NCBI GenBank assembly: GCA_029268515.1
Contig: JAQWNP010000001.1
Span: forward strand, 186,001-250,000
Direction: 5' to 3'
DNA from: Phycisphaerales bacterium
GTDB taxonomy: Bacteria; Planctomycetota; Phycisphaerae; Phycisphaerales; SM1A02
Length of the DNA: 64,000 bases
Below, piece after piece: positions 1-8,367 of the stretch. The position numbers and the translations under genes were made by a program. The first letter of the stretch is position 1. Each line of letters starts with the position of its first letter. The notes under the pieces were generated by a model. It saw only the letters and a program-made list of their open reading frames with translations. It did not search any database and had not been told where the DNA came from.

Positions 1-127
1 CTGGTACAGGCGCATCAGGACTGAGTCTTTCAGCCGCCCCGTAGACGTACTGGTCCAGCATAAAATCACCAATGACCAGCGCTGTAAATGGCTTCCATTT
101 TGAAAGATTACCCAGCATGTTCGACAT
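1..127 (-). CDS. hldE: HldE/RfaE-type heptose-7-phosphate kinase, N-terminal fragment
   Basis: Only the first 42 codons lie in the window; the gene runs off the left edge. The reverse strand reads from an ATG at 125-127, preceded by a GAGAAGAG ribosome site about 9 bases upstream. The segment VIGDFMLDQYVYG followed by RLSPDAPVP is the typical start of the PfkB-type kinase domain of RfaE/HldE, which phosphorylates D-glycero-D-manno-heptose 7-phosphate on the way to ADP-heptose for the LPS core. It lies 50 bases after lpxK on the same strand and shares a cluster with a heptosyltransferase, which fits. Whether the gene also encodes the C-terminal nucleotidyltransferase (HldE) or is kinase only (HldA/RfaE1) cannot be seen here. 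Confidence 0.8.
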   Translation of the reverse strand, partial: MSNMLGNLSKWKPFTALVIGDFMLDQYVYGAAERLSPDAPVP

Positions 128-177
128 CAAAAAGCTCTTCTCAATTTAGCGATCGAATCATCATTACTAAGCGCGTC

Positions 178-1200
178 TTAAGCGATGTTGAGCCGGACTG
201 TTTCAACAACCCGGGCTTCTAAGAACTCACCACCCCGTAAGAATTCCATACGCAATTGTGGCACCAGAATTGGAACCGGAAACATCGCCAAGTCTACCAC
301 GTGACGCAACTTCACCCAATCTTTGGCGGTCACCAACAATGCCTCTGCCCCTTGGCAGGCAGCATTGAGCTTGCCAACAAGACTGGCATCAAAAACTTGA
401 TGATCTGCCAAAGGGATATCTTCTACAAGCTCTGCACCATAGTCCTTCACTTGTTGACATACAGCGGCGGGATTCCCAACGCCTAAAGCGGTCACAACCC
501 GCATTGCTTTGAGTTGCTCTGGGGGGCATTCCTGTTCACCAGAAACATCATGCCGCACAAGAGACTTCCAAACATGATTCACCCAGGCAAGTGGAGCGGC
601 GCCACTCATCGCTTCAATACGAGCAGACAACTCGGCATCAAAAGAATGTGCCCGTGTAACAATGACGCCATCAGCTCGTTTTAGCGACAAAGGCAACTCA
701 CGTAGGTAGCCCATCGGCAGCAGTCGATCATGCAACGTGTCTTGTGTCGCATCAATCGTGACAAGATCTAAAACGCGACCAACCATACGATGTTGAAACC
801 CATCATCTAACACACAGCAGTCAATAGTACGGTCACTTTCGCAGCGTGATCGAAGTCCCTTCATTCTATTTGGCTGAGCGATGATTGGTGTGCTTGCTCC
901 CAGCCTTTCGAAATACTCCGCCTCTTCATCACTGTGCCCATTGGTACGGGATCCATAGCCACGCATTGCAATCGCTGGGTGAAAACCTGATTCACGCAAA
1001 CGCTCCACTAACCACATCACCAATGGAGTTTTACCGCTTCCGCCTACAGAGAGGTTGCCGACCGAGATGACTGGTACCGGAGGCTTGCCAACGCGCCAAC
1101 CTCGATCAAAAGTCCAGTTGCGCAACGACGTCACACCACCAAAAATACTGCTTGCGATTGGGGCCAATGGCCGCAAACCGCTTGGTAGTTTCTCACGCAT
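178..1200 (-). CDS. lpxK: Tetraacyldisaccharide 4'-kinase LpxK
   Basis: LpxK phosphorylates the 4' position of the lipid A disaccharide precursor at the inner face of the cytoplasmic membrane. The protein (340 residues from the chosen start) carries the LpxK-type P-loop GNLSVGGSGKT near residue 50, preceded by PVISV, and the family-typical segments MRGYGSR and VLDDGFQHR. Length is normal for the family. The ATG at 1200 is preferred because AAGGTG lies 6 bases ahead; an in-frame GTG at 1209 is the alternative. It overlaps or abuts the upstream small membrane protein and is followed by hldE, so it is probably translated from one LPS operon reading leftward from about 3.3 kb. Confidence 0.95.
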   Translation of the reverse strand: MREKLPSGLRPLAPIASSIFGGVTSLRNWTFDRGWRVGKPPVPVISVGNLSVGGSGKTPLVMWLVERLRESGFHPAIAMRGYGSRTNGHSDEEAEYFERLGASTPIIAQPNRMKGLRSRCESDRTIDCCVLDDGFQHRMVGRVLDLVTIDATQDTLHDRLLPMGYLRELPLSLKRADGVIVTRAHSFDAELSARIEAMSGAAPLAWVNHVWKSLVRHDVSGEQECPPEQLKAMRVVTALGVGNPAAVCQQVKDYGAELVEDIPLADHQVFDASLVGKLNAACQGAEALLVTAKDWVKLRHVVDLAMFPVPILVPQLRMEFLRGGEFLEARVVETVRLNIA

Positions 1201-1600
1201 CACGATCACCTTGGGGGCCCTGATCTATTTCGCTTTGCAGTGCCTTAAAGAGGCCTGGCGCATCACGGCGAATATTCGCTTCTTGCCGACGAGCATGGGC
1301 ATTGGCCGTTAAGAAGATATCGATAGCGGCAAAAATCACAAGAATCATCATTGCGACCAATATGATCAGCCATGAAACAACATACTGGGTTGGTTCAATT
1401 GAGGGGTCAAGATAGCTCAACGCCCGTACAAGTATGGGAAGCGTTACCAGCATAAGTAGTAATGTCATGCGACGGATCTTACGCCGCGAAGGGGGCACAT
1501 GATCAGAACCAAGTCGCCAGCTATACCACACAATTAACATCGCTATGACGATCGCGATCGGGATTGAAATCGAAGGCAAAATATGAACTACAGCCAACAT
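1193..1600 (-). CDS. Small membrane protein in LPS operon, unknown function
   Basis: A 135-residue protein with no family I recognise. It has three hydrophobic stretches (residues about 8-27, 45-63 and 76-98), with a basic loop after the first (PPSRRKIRR), and a charged C-terminal tail of about 40 residues with HARRQEANIRR. It is therefore probably an inner-membrane protein with a cytoplasmic tail. Its ATG overlaps the maf stop codon (TGATG at 1598-1602), and its 3' end meets the start of lpxK, so it is a genuine member of a tightly packed operon. A TTG three bases upstream is a less likely start. The position suggests a role near lipid A synthesis, but nothing in the sequence proves this. 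Confidence 0.7.
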   Translation of the reverse strand: MLAVVHILPSISIPIAIVIAMLIVWYSWRLGSDHVPPSRRKIRRMTLLLMLVTLPILVRALSYLDPSIEPTQYVVSWLIILVAMMILVIFAAIDIFLTANAHARRQEANIRRDAPGLFKALQSEIDQGPQGDRDA

Positions 1601-2187
1601 CAAGAAGTGATTCCAATTCGTCCGAGCAATGGTGTCAGCGTCTGCATCGGTAATCCCATGACCGTGGTTGGATCGCCGTCAACTTCAATTGACCAGCCTG
1701 CCTCAAGTCGGTCCGCTAGATTGTAGCCACCAGCTTTGCCCTGCCAATCATCGCTTTCTATATATTGACGAATGGCATGCGCATTGAGGCGACCGAGATT
1801 AACACGTGTACGATCAACAAAGAGACATCTTTTAAATTGCTCAGCACCAAGTAAACAGACACCAGTCAATGTCTCATGACTACGGCCCTGTAACAGATCA
1901 ATCATTCCATACGCTTCATCGCGTGTCTTTGGCTGTCCAAGACACGACCCATCAATCAAACAGAGTGTGTCTGCACCTAAGACGATGGCGTCTCTTTGCC
2001 CAGAGATTTGGTACATCGTGCTCCACGCTTTGATATACGCCAGAGAAATGACCCAATCAGCTGCAACGACGTGCCCTTGCGACAATAGTCCCTCATCAAT
2101 TGGCGATGGTGCAATGCTTGGTTCAAAACCAGCTTGGCGCAGGAGCATCTGCCTGCGCGGCGATCGACTAGCCAATACTAATTTCAT
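1600..2187 (-). CDS. maf: Maf-family nucleoside triphosphate pyrophosphatase
   Basis: A 195-residue Maf/YhdE-type protein. The N-terminus LVLASRSPRRQMLL is the diagnostic Maf motif, and VLGADTLC and the later GRSHETLTGV segment match the other conserved blocks. Family members hydrolyse non-canonical or standard nucleoside triphosphates to the monophosphate and pyrophosphate and are linked to septum control and nucleotide-pool cleaning. Length is standard. Its ATG overlaps the stop codon of the upstream heptosyltransferase by four bases (ATGA at 2184-2187), and its own stop overlaps the start of the next gene, so it is translationally coupled inside an LPS operon. Exact substrate (dTTP/UTP type or m7GTP type) cannot be decided by eye. 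Confidence 0.93.
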   Translation of the reverse strand: MKLVLASRSPRRQMLLRQAGFEPSIAPSPIDEGLLSQGHVVAADWVISLAYIKAWSTMYQISGQRDAIVLGADTLCLIDGSCLGQPKTRDEAYGMIDLLQGRSHETLTGVCLLGAEQFKRCLFVDRTRVNLGRLNAHAIRQYIESDDWQGKAGGYNLADRLEAGWSIEVDGDPTTVMGLPMQTLTPLLGRIGITS

Positions 2188-3332
2188 GAGGCCTGTTCCT
2201 CGGTGGCTCGGGGCGCGACCCCCTTCGAAACCGCATGCAACGATGCTTCAACAACCTCATCGAGTTCAATGCGATCCATCCATAATGAACCAGGCTGGGT
2301 AGAGCGATAATTGACATTCTCCAATTCGTCACCATTAACGTGCTGCAGAACTGCATCTGATCGACCATATGGACCAACCTTCTCTGGATCCGTGGGCCCA
2401 AACAAAGCCACGATGGGCGTATTCAACCCAACAGCCATATGTAATGGCGCGGAGTCATTGGCAACAACTAATTGTGATGATTCAATCACCGCCATCGTCT
2501 GACCTACGGAGAAGCTTCCACAGCAATCATGCAACCTCAGCTCACCTTCATTGCCATGACGTACACCGACAATCTGAGATTGTTCACCTGGAGCCCCAAT
2601 GATTACCACATGCTGTTTTCTACAAATGTCTTTTTCACTCAGTAGAGCGGCTGCTAAAAGTGACCACTTCTGAGTGGGCCAACGCTTGCTTGCCCACCGA
2701 GACGTTGGCGCCAGAACAACATATGGATCATCACCAATGCCAATTTCTTTGCGGTAGATGTTCCACCAAGCTGCATTTTTATCTGAAATGTATAACTGCA
2801 TATCCTTGATGGCCGGCACATTGATCGTTTCAAGGATGGCAAGCATGCGATCAACTGTGTGAACACAGTGCCCGGTTTCCGCGCGACGGTTGTAACCTAA
2901 CCAGGCCGCTTCTCGGGCCTGCCTGGAACCAACCCGAACACTGGCTCGCGTCACCCAGGTAAAAAACCCACTCCGACTCAGGCCTTGGCAATCAACAACT
3001 AGATCATAGTGCGCCTTATTGAGCGATTTGAGAAATCGACCCAGCCGCGCCGTCGTCGGAGGGTGGTACCACCATCGAGCCAGTTGCTTCCTTTCAAAAC
3101 GCACACACCCATCCACTGCCGGGTGAGCATTGACCGCATCTTCAAATCCGTCTTGCACAAGCCAGTCGATATGTGCAGAGGGCCAGCGCTTCTTTAAACT
3201 TGCCGCCACGGGCACGGAACGACAGACGTCGCCAAGAGCGCTTGGACGGACGATCAAAATACGAGCAGGGTCAAGGGAAGAGAGCATGCCAGCACTTGGC
3301 TCCCGGTTCAGACCGATAAACCACCCTTTCAT
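2184..3332 (-). CDS. Glycosyltransferase family 9, ADP-heptose:LPS heptosyltransferase type
   Basis: A 382-residue GT-B glycosyltransferase of the WaaC/WaaF family, adding L-glycero-D-manno-heptose to the LPS inner core in the cytoplasm. Visible signatures are ILIVRPSALGDVCRSVPV near residue 25, the VVDCQGLSRSG block, APTSRWASKRWP, and the C-terminal VVANDSAPLHMAVGLNTPIVALFGPTDP region that binds the nucleotide-sugar. It heads a leftward operon with maf, a small membrane protein, lpxK and hldE, all linked to LPS except maf. The extreme N-terminus before ILIVRPS is longer than usual, so initiation at the internal ATG of residue 16 is possible. WaaC and WaaF types were not separated. Confidence 0.9.
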   Translation of the reverse strand: MKGWFIGLNREPSAGMLSSLDPARILIVRPSALGDVCRSVPVAASLKKRWPSAHIDWLVQDGFEDAVNAHPAVDGCVRFERKQLARWWYHPPTTARLGRFLKSLNKAHYDLVVDCQGLSRSGFFTWVTRASVRVGSRQAREAAWLGYNRRAETGHCVHTVDRMLAILETINVPAIKDMQLYISDKNAAWWNIYRKEIGIGDDPYVVLAPTSRWASKRWPTQKWSLLAAALLSEKDICRKQHVVIIGAPGEQSQIVGVRHGNEGELRLHDCCGSFSVGQTMAVIESSQLVVANDSAPLHMAVGLNTPIVALFGPTDPEKVGPYGRSDAVLQHVNGDELENVNYRSTQPGSLWMDRIELDEVVEASLHAVSKGVAPRATEEQAS

Positions 3333-3504
3333 TCATTTCAAGGTGGATTACGTTATCTTCAAGCACCTTAACAACGATGTGGCACGAAGAGTGTCATATC
3401 CTTATAGGGTAGAGAATCATCTGAGATCATGATTGCGAACGATCCTAGCATTCTCTCAAATCACCTCAATGAGCCTTTGCTCATGTTTCCTGTAGTTTTC
3501 ATCC

Positions 3505-4914
3505 ATGGCACAAGACCAACCCAAAAATAGAGCCTCTTCCCATTCTGGTGATCTCGGGCAAGATCCCTCTGAACCACTCTCACTGGCTGATTCAGACACA
3601 GGGAAGCCACATGCACCGCAACCACCCTCTCCTGTGCCAACCCCACGACCAGTCATAGCGAGTCCTGAGGGCGCCACCACCACCGGAGGATTTGAGACGC
3701 TCATGGGCAAGCTGGTGATCTCCAGTGGCTTGGCGACTCCAGAAGAAGTCGAGCAATGCAATGAGGTGCTGAAAACCCGAACCGATCAAATTGGAGCAAG
3801 AACGCTGGCTGACTTGCTCGTTGAGCGATCCTACGTCACCGACCACCAACTCAGTCGCTTACGCGATGACTTTGAGGCCAAGAAATCGGGCCAACGAATT
3901 CCGGGCTACCGTATTCAACGCAAGCTTGGATCTGGAGCAATGGCGACCGTATTCCTCGCCCATCAACTCAGCCTCGATCGCCCCGTCGCCATTAAAGTGC
4001 TTCCAAAGAAGTTCTCTGACAATGTCAAGTTCATAGAGCGCTTCTACAAAGAAGGTCGAGCTGCTGCCAAACTCAACCACCCTAATATTGTCGGGGCTTA
4101 TGACGTTGGTCACGCTGGAGAGCATCATTATTTCGTAATGGAATATGTTGATGGCATGACCGTCTATGAGGAGTTTGCCTCAAAGAAACGTCTCGATGAA
4201 GCAACGACAATCCGATATATCAAACAAGTCGCTCTGGCTTTACAGCACGCACACGATCAAGGCTTTATTCACAGGGATATTAAGCCAAAGAATATTATGC
4301 TCTCATCCAATGGCACCGTGAAACTTGCTGATCTGGGCTTGGCTCGTGCATTGACCGATCTAGAAACGGCCAAAGCTGAGGCGGGGCGCGCCTATGGCAC
4401 GCCTTACTACATCAGCCCTGAGCAGATTCGCGGAGATCTCAACCTCACGCCAGCCACTGACATCTATGGGTTGGGCGCGACCACCTTCCATATGCTCACA
4501 GGACAGGTACCTTTTCAAGGGAAAAATCCATCTGCCGTCATGCACCGACATCTCAAGGATGATCTTGTTCCACCAGATCATCTGAATCCCGCCATCAGCC
4601 CCGGCATGGCTCAGATCATCGAGATGATGATGGAAAAGCAGCCCGGCAATCGATATCAGACCGCGGAAGATCTTTTGACTGATCTCGAACTTGTTGGCAA
4701 TGGGCAACCACCACACTTTGCCCGACATGCCTTAGATCTAGCGAGTGCTGGCAAAGCAGAATCACAGGTTGCTCCGGGGCCGCCAACCGCGCCTCAGATC
4801 AACACATCAACAGGCTCTTCATTGAGTAACCTCACCATCGGCTTCATCATCGTGACGGTCGCCCTGGTGCTGAGTCTGCTGGTAAACGCGTTTCTGTTTC
4901 TAAGTTCACCCTAG
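3505..4914 (+). CDS. Membrane-anchored Ser/Thr protein kinase with GspE-like N-terminal region
   Basis: A 469-residue PknB-like kinase. Residues 1-60 are proline-rich. Residues about 65-122 (MGKLVISSGLATPEEVEQ followed by LADLLVERSYVTDHQL) resemble the helical repeats at the N-terminus of type II/IV secretion ATPases. The kinase domain starts near 134 with the glycine loop GSGAMATV, the VAIK lysine (K164), HRDIKPKN (D258), DLG (D276) and YYISPEQ. One transmembrane helix ends the protein (about 443-465), so the kinase faces the cytoplasm and the tail is anchored; there is no extracellular sensor. Its 3' end overlaps the convergent ridA gene by nine bases. Such kinases are abundant in planctomycetes; the substrate is unknown. 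Confidence 0.92.
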   Translation: MAQDQPKNRASSHSGDLGQDPSEPLSLADSDTGKPHAPQPPSPVPTPRPVIASPEGATTTGGFETLMGKLVISSGLATPEEVEQCNEVLKTRTDQIGARTLADLLVERSYVTDHQLSRLRDDFEAKKSGQRIPGYRIQRKLGSGAMATVFLAHQLSLDRPVAIKVLPKKFSDNVKFIERFYKEGRAAAKLNHPNIVGAYDVGHAGEHHYFVMEYVDGMTVYEEFASKKRLDEATTIRYIKQVALALQHAHDQGFIHRDIKPKNIMLSSNGTVKLADLGLARALTDLETAKAEAGRAYGTPYYISPEQIRGDLNLTPATDIYGLGATTFHMLTGQVPFQGKNPSAVMHRHLKDDLVPPDHLNPAISPGMAQIIEMMMEKQPGNRYQTAEDLLTDLELVGNGQPPHFARHALDLASAGKAESQVAPGPPTAPQINTSTGSSLSNLTIGFIIVTVALVLSLLVNAFLFLSSP

Positions 4915-5391
4915 ACCATCGCTCCGAGGGGCCCACGCGAGAACCTCTACCTCAACTGGGGCGCCCAGCGGCAAGCTTGATGCACCCGTGGCAGCCCGAG
5001 CGTGGCGCCCAGCTTCACCAAAAACATCCATGAACAGCTCGCTTGCACCATTTGCGACGACTGATTGCTCTGTAAAATCATTGGCACAAGCAACAAACAC
5101 GCCAATCCGAACGATCTGCTTTACCCGACTCAGGTCTCCTTCGACCATGTCAGCAAGCACCGCAATGGCATTAAGGGCACATTGCCGAGCTGCCGCCTTG
5201 GCCTGATCAATACTGACCTGCCCGGGAACAGAGCCAGTCCAGCCCAAGGCCCCATTGAGCATGGGCACTTGACCGCTGACAAAGATGAGATCATTGGCCC
5301 ACATGGCCGGCAAATACGCTGCAACAGGCCTGGGGGCCTCTGGAAGCACGATTCCCATTGCCTTGAGCTGCTTATGAGCCTGGTGTGACAT
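4906..5391 (-). CDS. RidA/YjgF-family enamine/imine deaminase-like protein
   Basis: A 161-residue protein of the RidA (YjgF/YER057c/UK114) superfamily. It has the usual opening with a LPEAPRPVAAYLPA segment, the FVSGQVPM motif, a central helix AKAAARQCALNAIAVL and a C-terminal PVEVEVLAWAP strand. Members hydrolyse reactive enamines/imines from PLP enzymes, although many paralogues have other or unknown roles. It is somewhat longer than typical RidA (about 130) and lacks the classic arginine-containing IGPYSQA form, so it belongs to one of the divergent subgroups. AGGAGAG lies eight bases ahead of the ATG. It is alone on this strand, convergent with the kinase. Confidence 0.85.
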   Translation of the reverse strand: MSHQAHKQLKAMGIVLPEAPRPVAAYLPAMWANDLIFVSGQVPMLNGALGWTGSVPGQVSIDQAKAAARQCALNAIAVLADMVEGDLSRVKQIVRIGVFVACANDFTEQSVVANGASELFMDVFGEAGRHARAATGASSLPLGAPVEVEVLAWAPRSDGLG

Positions 5392-6255
5392 ATATGAACT
5401 CTCCTAATTTTTGATCTATAAATCGTGTATTAGTTGCGGCCATTACTTGACCTGATCGTAAGGACTAGTAGGCTAAAGGAAGAGATCAGAGACATCGAGC
5501 TCTGATTTTGACTAAATGTTGCCTGTCGCAGCCAAGCTGAGGCAGGCAAAGACAATCTGGGACGAATGTTCGCGGCACGACAGTAATATCCCAAAAACGT
5601 TTTCATCTGCCACTTTTCACTGGCTTCAATCAAATATATACCGCCGCGACACGTCGACATTTCGAACTGAGCACGCGGTGATGATGCTCTTGCAATTTGA
5701 TCTACGCGCCGTTGGTATTTTTAAAAAATACCGACCACTTATGGTGCCAATATCAGTGCTAGAGGATTCACAACAGCAATAAACGCTTGGATTTAAACTG
5801 CATTCTGAATGCCTAGGGCGAGGTTGGGTTTAGCCTGATCTGGGATTGCTCGAAAGCACAGGTGCAAAGTTTTGTTTCGCTCTAAATCTGTTGAGCTACG
5901 GCTCATACAGATTGTTAGCGAGGGCTCCCAAAGGGGGGATGCCTTCAGCACCATTGATGCAAAGGTGCTCTTGAGGTTACAAGGACGGTCATGCAGGATG
6001 CTGACCGAGTGTAAATGAGTCCATGGAGGGCACTGGGCAGGCACTGGATAGTCACGAGCTCGTCTATGGCGGGTCAGCGACTGGAAGAAAAGACAAAGGA
6101 GTGTGTAGGCCAATGGCCAGCGGGCACAACTCCATAAAAAATGGTCGGCAAACAATCTTGTACTAATCGCTCATCATCGAGCAAATTTCATAAAGCACTC
6201 TATGACAATCATGCCCTCCATAATTGAGAACCAAACTGACAGGAGATTAATCCCT
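5392..6255. other. 864-bp gap without a convincing protein gene
   Basis: Between ridA and the first prepilin-like gene there is no reading frame with plausible codon use or a recognisable product; the longer frames here give low-complexity, Cys/Trp/Arg-rich translations. The left part holds the ridA promoter region. The right half (about 5820-6140) contains several consecutive stable inverted repeats, described as a separate candidate RNA. The last 60 bases carry the ribosome site (AGGAG at 6241-6245) of the pilin-like gene. Confidence 0.6.
5885..6007 (+). ncRNA. Candidate structured RNA: chain of stable hairpins
   Basis: Three hairpins follow each other. 5885-5913 is a 12-bp stem with one bulged U, capped by a UACG tetraloop closed by C-G, an unusually stable RNA loop. 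5942-5976 has a 6-bp AGCACC/GGTGCT stem plus an outer 4-bp helix. 5986-6007 has CGGTCA pairing with TGACCG plus an inner GCA/TGC helix. A short CTCCC/GGGGG helix may lie between the first two. The UNCG-type loop exists only on the plus-strand transcript, which suggests orientation. I checked for the hallmark sequences of RNase P RNA and SRP RNA and did not find them. It may be a 5' leader of the pilin genes, an independent sRNA, or chance. True ends unknown. Confidence 0.35.
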
Positions 6256-7200
6256 ATGAATCGCAGGAGAGGTTTTACCTTAATCGAAATCCTAGTTGTT
6301 GTTGCTATCGTTGGCGTCCTGATGTCATTGCTGCTTCCAGCACTGGCTAAAGCTCGTAAATCAGCACAACTTCTGCAAGATGGCAACGGCATCCGGGAAA
6401 TGCACCGTGCGGGAAAAATGCATGCCCAAGATTCCAATCAAGGCATGCCTACGCCGGGCAAAATCGCATGCCTAGATATGGACTTTGACGGCGATGGCGC
6501 AGGAGACCAATACGTCCCACTGAAAGGCCCTGAAGATACCAATCAGAACACTACAAAGGCACTTCATTCACTAATGATCGCCCTTGAGTACTACCAACCA
6601 AAACTCTGCGTAAGCGGTGTTGAGGCCAACCCAGCTGTCCAAGTTGATGATGATTACCAGTACGGTCTCTATGACCCCGCGAACCAATCATTCTGGGACC
6701 AAGGCTTCGATTGCAATATCACTGGCCAAGGCCCATTCCCAAGTAATATCTCATATGCTCACCAGTGGTTTGCCGGCAAGCGGAAGGCTACTCGATGGCA
6801 ACGAAATACTGTTGATTCCAACGTTGTACAGATGGGCAACCGTGGCCCCAAAGATGGCAACATTCACCCAGACGTGGTAGACCCAGAAGAATACAAGAAC
6901 TCTAATACGCTCCTGATGCATGGTAGTGAAAAAGATTGGACTGGCTGCTTTGTCATGGGTGACAATTCAACACGCACAGAGAACGGCTTCTATCTGGACG
7001 GTGTTGAGTACAACCCACGTGGTGGCTTCGCTGCAAAAATGGACAACCAATTCTTCGACGAAGACAATCACAGCAACGCATTCGACATAGAAGCGACCTC
7101 TAATGGCGTTTGGGAATTCAGCGACCTCAATGGTGGCGATTCCGTCCTGACCATCCAGAGAACGAATATAAACAATTTCGACACACGAATGAATGACTAA
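6256..7200 (+). CDS. Prepilin-type N-terminal methylation domain protein (pseudopilin-like) 1
   Basis: A 314-residue protein with a type IV prepilin leader: MNRRRG followed by FTLIEILVVVAIVGVLMSLLLP, with glutamate at +5 of the mature protein. A prepilin peptidase would cut after the glycine and methylate the phenylalanine. The remainder is a soluble, Asn/Asp/Gly-rich domain ending in HGSEKDWTGCFVMGDNS, which resembles the H-X9-DG C-terminal signature common in Planctomycetes and Verrucomicrobia but is altered. Start chosen at 6256 because AGGAG lies ten bases ahead and the leader is then of normal length; a start at 6202 would add 18 poorly fitting residues. It is followed after 76 bases by a paralogue. 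Exact role (pilus, secretion or surface protein) is unknown. Confidence 0.85.
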   Translation: MNRRRGFTLIEILVVVAIVGVLMSLLLPALAKARKSAQLLQDGNGIREMHRAGKMHAQDSNQGMPTPGKIACLDMDFDGDGAGDQYVPLKGPEDTNQNTTKALHSLMIALEYYQPKLCVSGVEANPAVQVDDDYQYGLYDPANQSFWDQGFDCNITGQGPFPSNISYAHQWFAGKRKATRWQRNTVDSNVVQMGNRGPKDGNIHPDVVDPEEYKNSNTLLMHGSEKDWTGCFVMGDNSTRTENGFYLDGVEYNPRGGFAAKMDNQFFDEDNHSNAFDIEATSNGVWEFSDLNGGDSVLTIQRTNINNFDTRMND

Positions 7201-7276
7201 TTCTTCTTGCCAAAAAAATGACTTATTACGACTTCTCTTATGAATGAGCAAGTTGAATAGATTGGAGACAATAACA

Positions 7277-8245
7277 ATGACAAATCGTCAGAATATTATT
7301 CGAGGTGGCTTCACCTTGATTGAACTTCTTGTGGTTATCACCATCATTGGAGTACTGATTAGCATGTTGCTTCCAGCGCTTCAAAAAGCACGAGCTACTG
7401 CAGCTTTAATGGAAGATGGCTCACAACAAAAGAGTATTGTTCAGGGAATGGCTGTTAATGCTGCTGGCTCTGGAGCTACTGGCAGCTATCTACCAGCACC
7501 AGAATTCCGCCACAGAGGCCCAAGCGCTGACGGAAACTTCTACCCAGGCATTGGCCCAACAAGCCCAGAACTAAACACACATACGAACCTCATGTCGATG
7601 CTGGTTATGTCGAACGCCATTCCAACAAAGCTACTCATTGGAACGACCGAAGACAGCATCACTGTCTATGAGGCAATCACTTACAGGTACGACGACTACC
7701 GCCCAGCCGATGGCACCTCAACAGAGCCTAGGTACTGGGAAGGTGGAACAAATCTGAGCGGTGATAACACAGGTGACTATCAGGGAGATCTAACAGAAGG
7801 CTGTAATCACTCCTACGCCGTTATGGCATTGGATGGTGACAGATACCGACGTGGCTGGAGCACCAATCACGACGCCTATACACCTCTTACAGCAAACCGC
7901 GGCCCAGCATGCGGCGAACTCGGTGGCCATGACTCGGAGAACCTACCTCAACCATTCCGTGCTCATGGTGACGAGCAATCTTGGTACGGACACATGGCAT
8001 ATGGCGACGGCCATGTAGAAGCAGGCGAGAGTTTCATCCTTGCAGACAACCAATACCAAGACGGCAATGGCAACAGTGCTCCTGATAACGTCTTTAGTCA
8101 TCAGGAAACGGCGAAAGGAAGCGATCATTGGCTCATCCATTGTGATGACAAAGAAGCCGCTTCTAACTCTGACTACGGCACACATAAATCAGTTGCGAAT
8201 TGGGAATTACTGCCTGACGGCAGCGATTCGGGCTGCAGCGACTAA
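7277..8245 (+). CDS. Prepilin-type methylation domain, H-X9-DG protein 2
   Basis: A 322-residue paralogue of the preceding gene. The leader reads MTNRQNIIRGG then FTLIELLVVITIIGVLISMLLP, again with the conserved +5 glutamate. Near the C-terminus HGDEQSWYGHMAYGDGHV gives the H-X9-DG motif typical of planctomycete pilin-like proteins. GGAG lies nine bases before the ATG at 7277, so the longer frame from 7244 is not needed. Both proteins share an ALxKARxxAxLxxDG segment directly after the hydrophobic helix. The pair probably forms one transcript ended by the strong terminator at 8269-8299. Such proteins are often expanded in planctomycete genomes; their function is mostly unproven. Confidence 0.88.
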   Translation: MTNRQNIIRGGFTLIELLVVITIIGVLISMLLPALQKARATAALMEDGSQQKSIVQGMAVNAAGSGATGSYLPAPEFRHRGPSADGNFYPGIGPTSPELNTHTNLMSMLVMSNAIPTKLLIGTTEDSITVYEAITYRYDDYRPADGTSTEPRYWEGGTNLSGDNTGDYQGDLTEGCNHSYAVMALDGDRYRRGWSTNHDAYTPLTANRGPACGELGGHDSENLPQPFRAHGDEQSWYGHMAYGDGHVEAGESFILADNQYQDGNGNSAPDNVFSHQETAKGSDHWLIHCDDKEAASNSDYGTHKSVANWELLPDGSDSGCSD

Positions 8246-8268
8246 GGCACCCACTTCTAGCTACTTTA

Positions 8269-8299
8269 GGCTGGGCACCCCTGGTGCCCAGCCTTTTTT
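8269..8299 (+). terminator. Rho-independent terminator after the pilin-like pair
   Basis: A perfect 11-bp inverted repeat (GGCTGGGCACC / GGTGCCCAGCC) with a three-base loop is followed at once by six T residues. It starts 24 bases after the second pilin-like stop codon. This is the clearest intrinsic terminator in the window and separates the pilin pair from the nfeD-floA group. Confidence 0.93.
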
Positions 8300-8367
8300 A
8301 TTGCGCCCCAACCACTAAATAAACTACTGCTGGCCAACTCACTCCTATAATCTCTAACGTAGGCATC

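Noticed and set aside
5793-6155. Minus-strand frame of 120 codons in the pilin-upstream gap
   Set aside because: Translation is rich in Cys, His, Ser and Leu without any family-like pattern, has no ribosome site, and covers the hairpin chain; better explained as noncoding.
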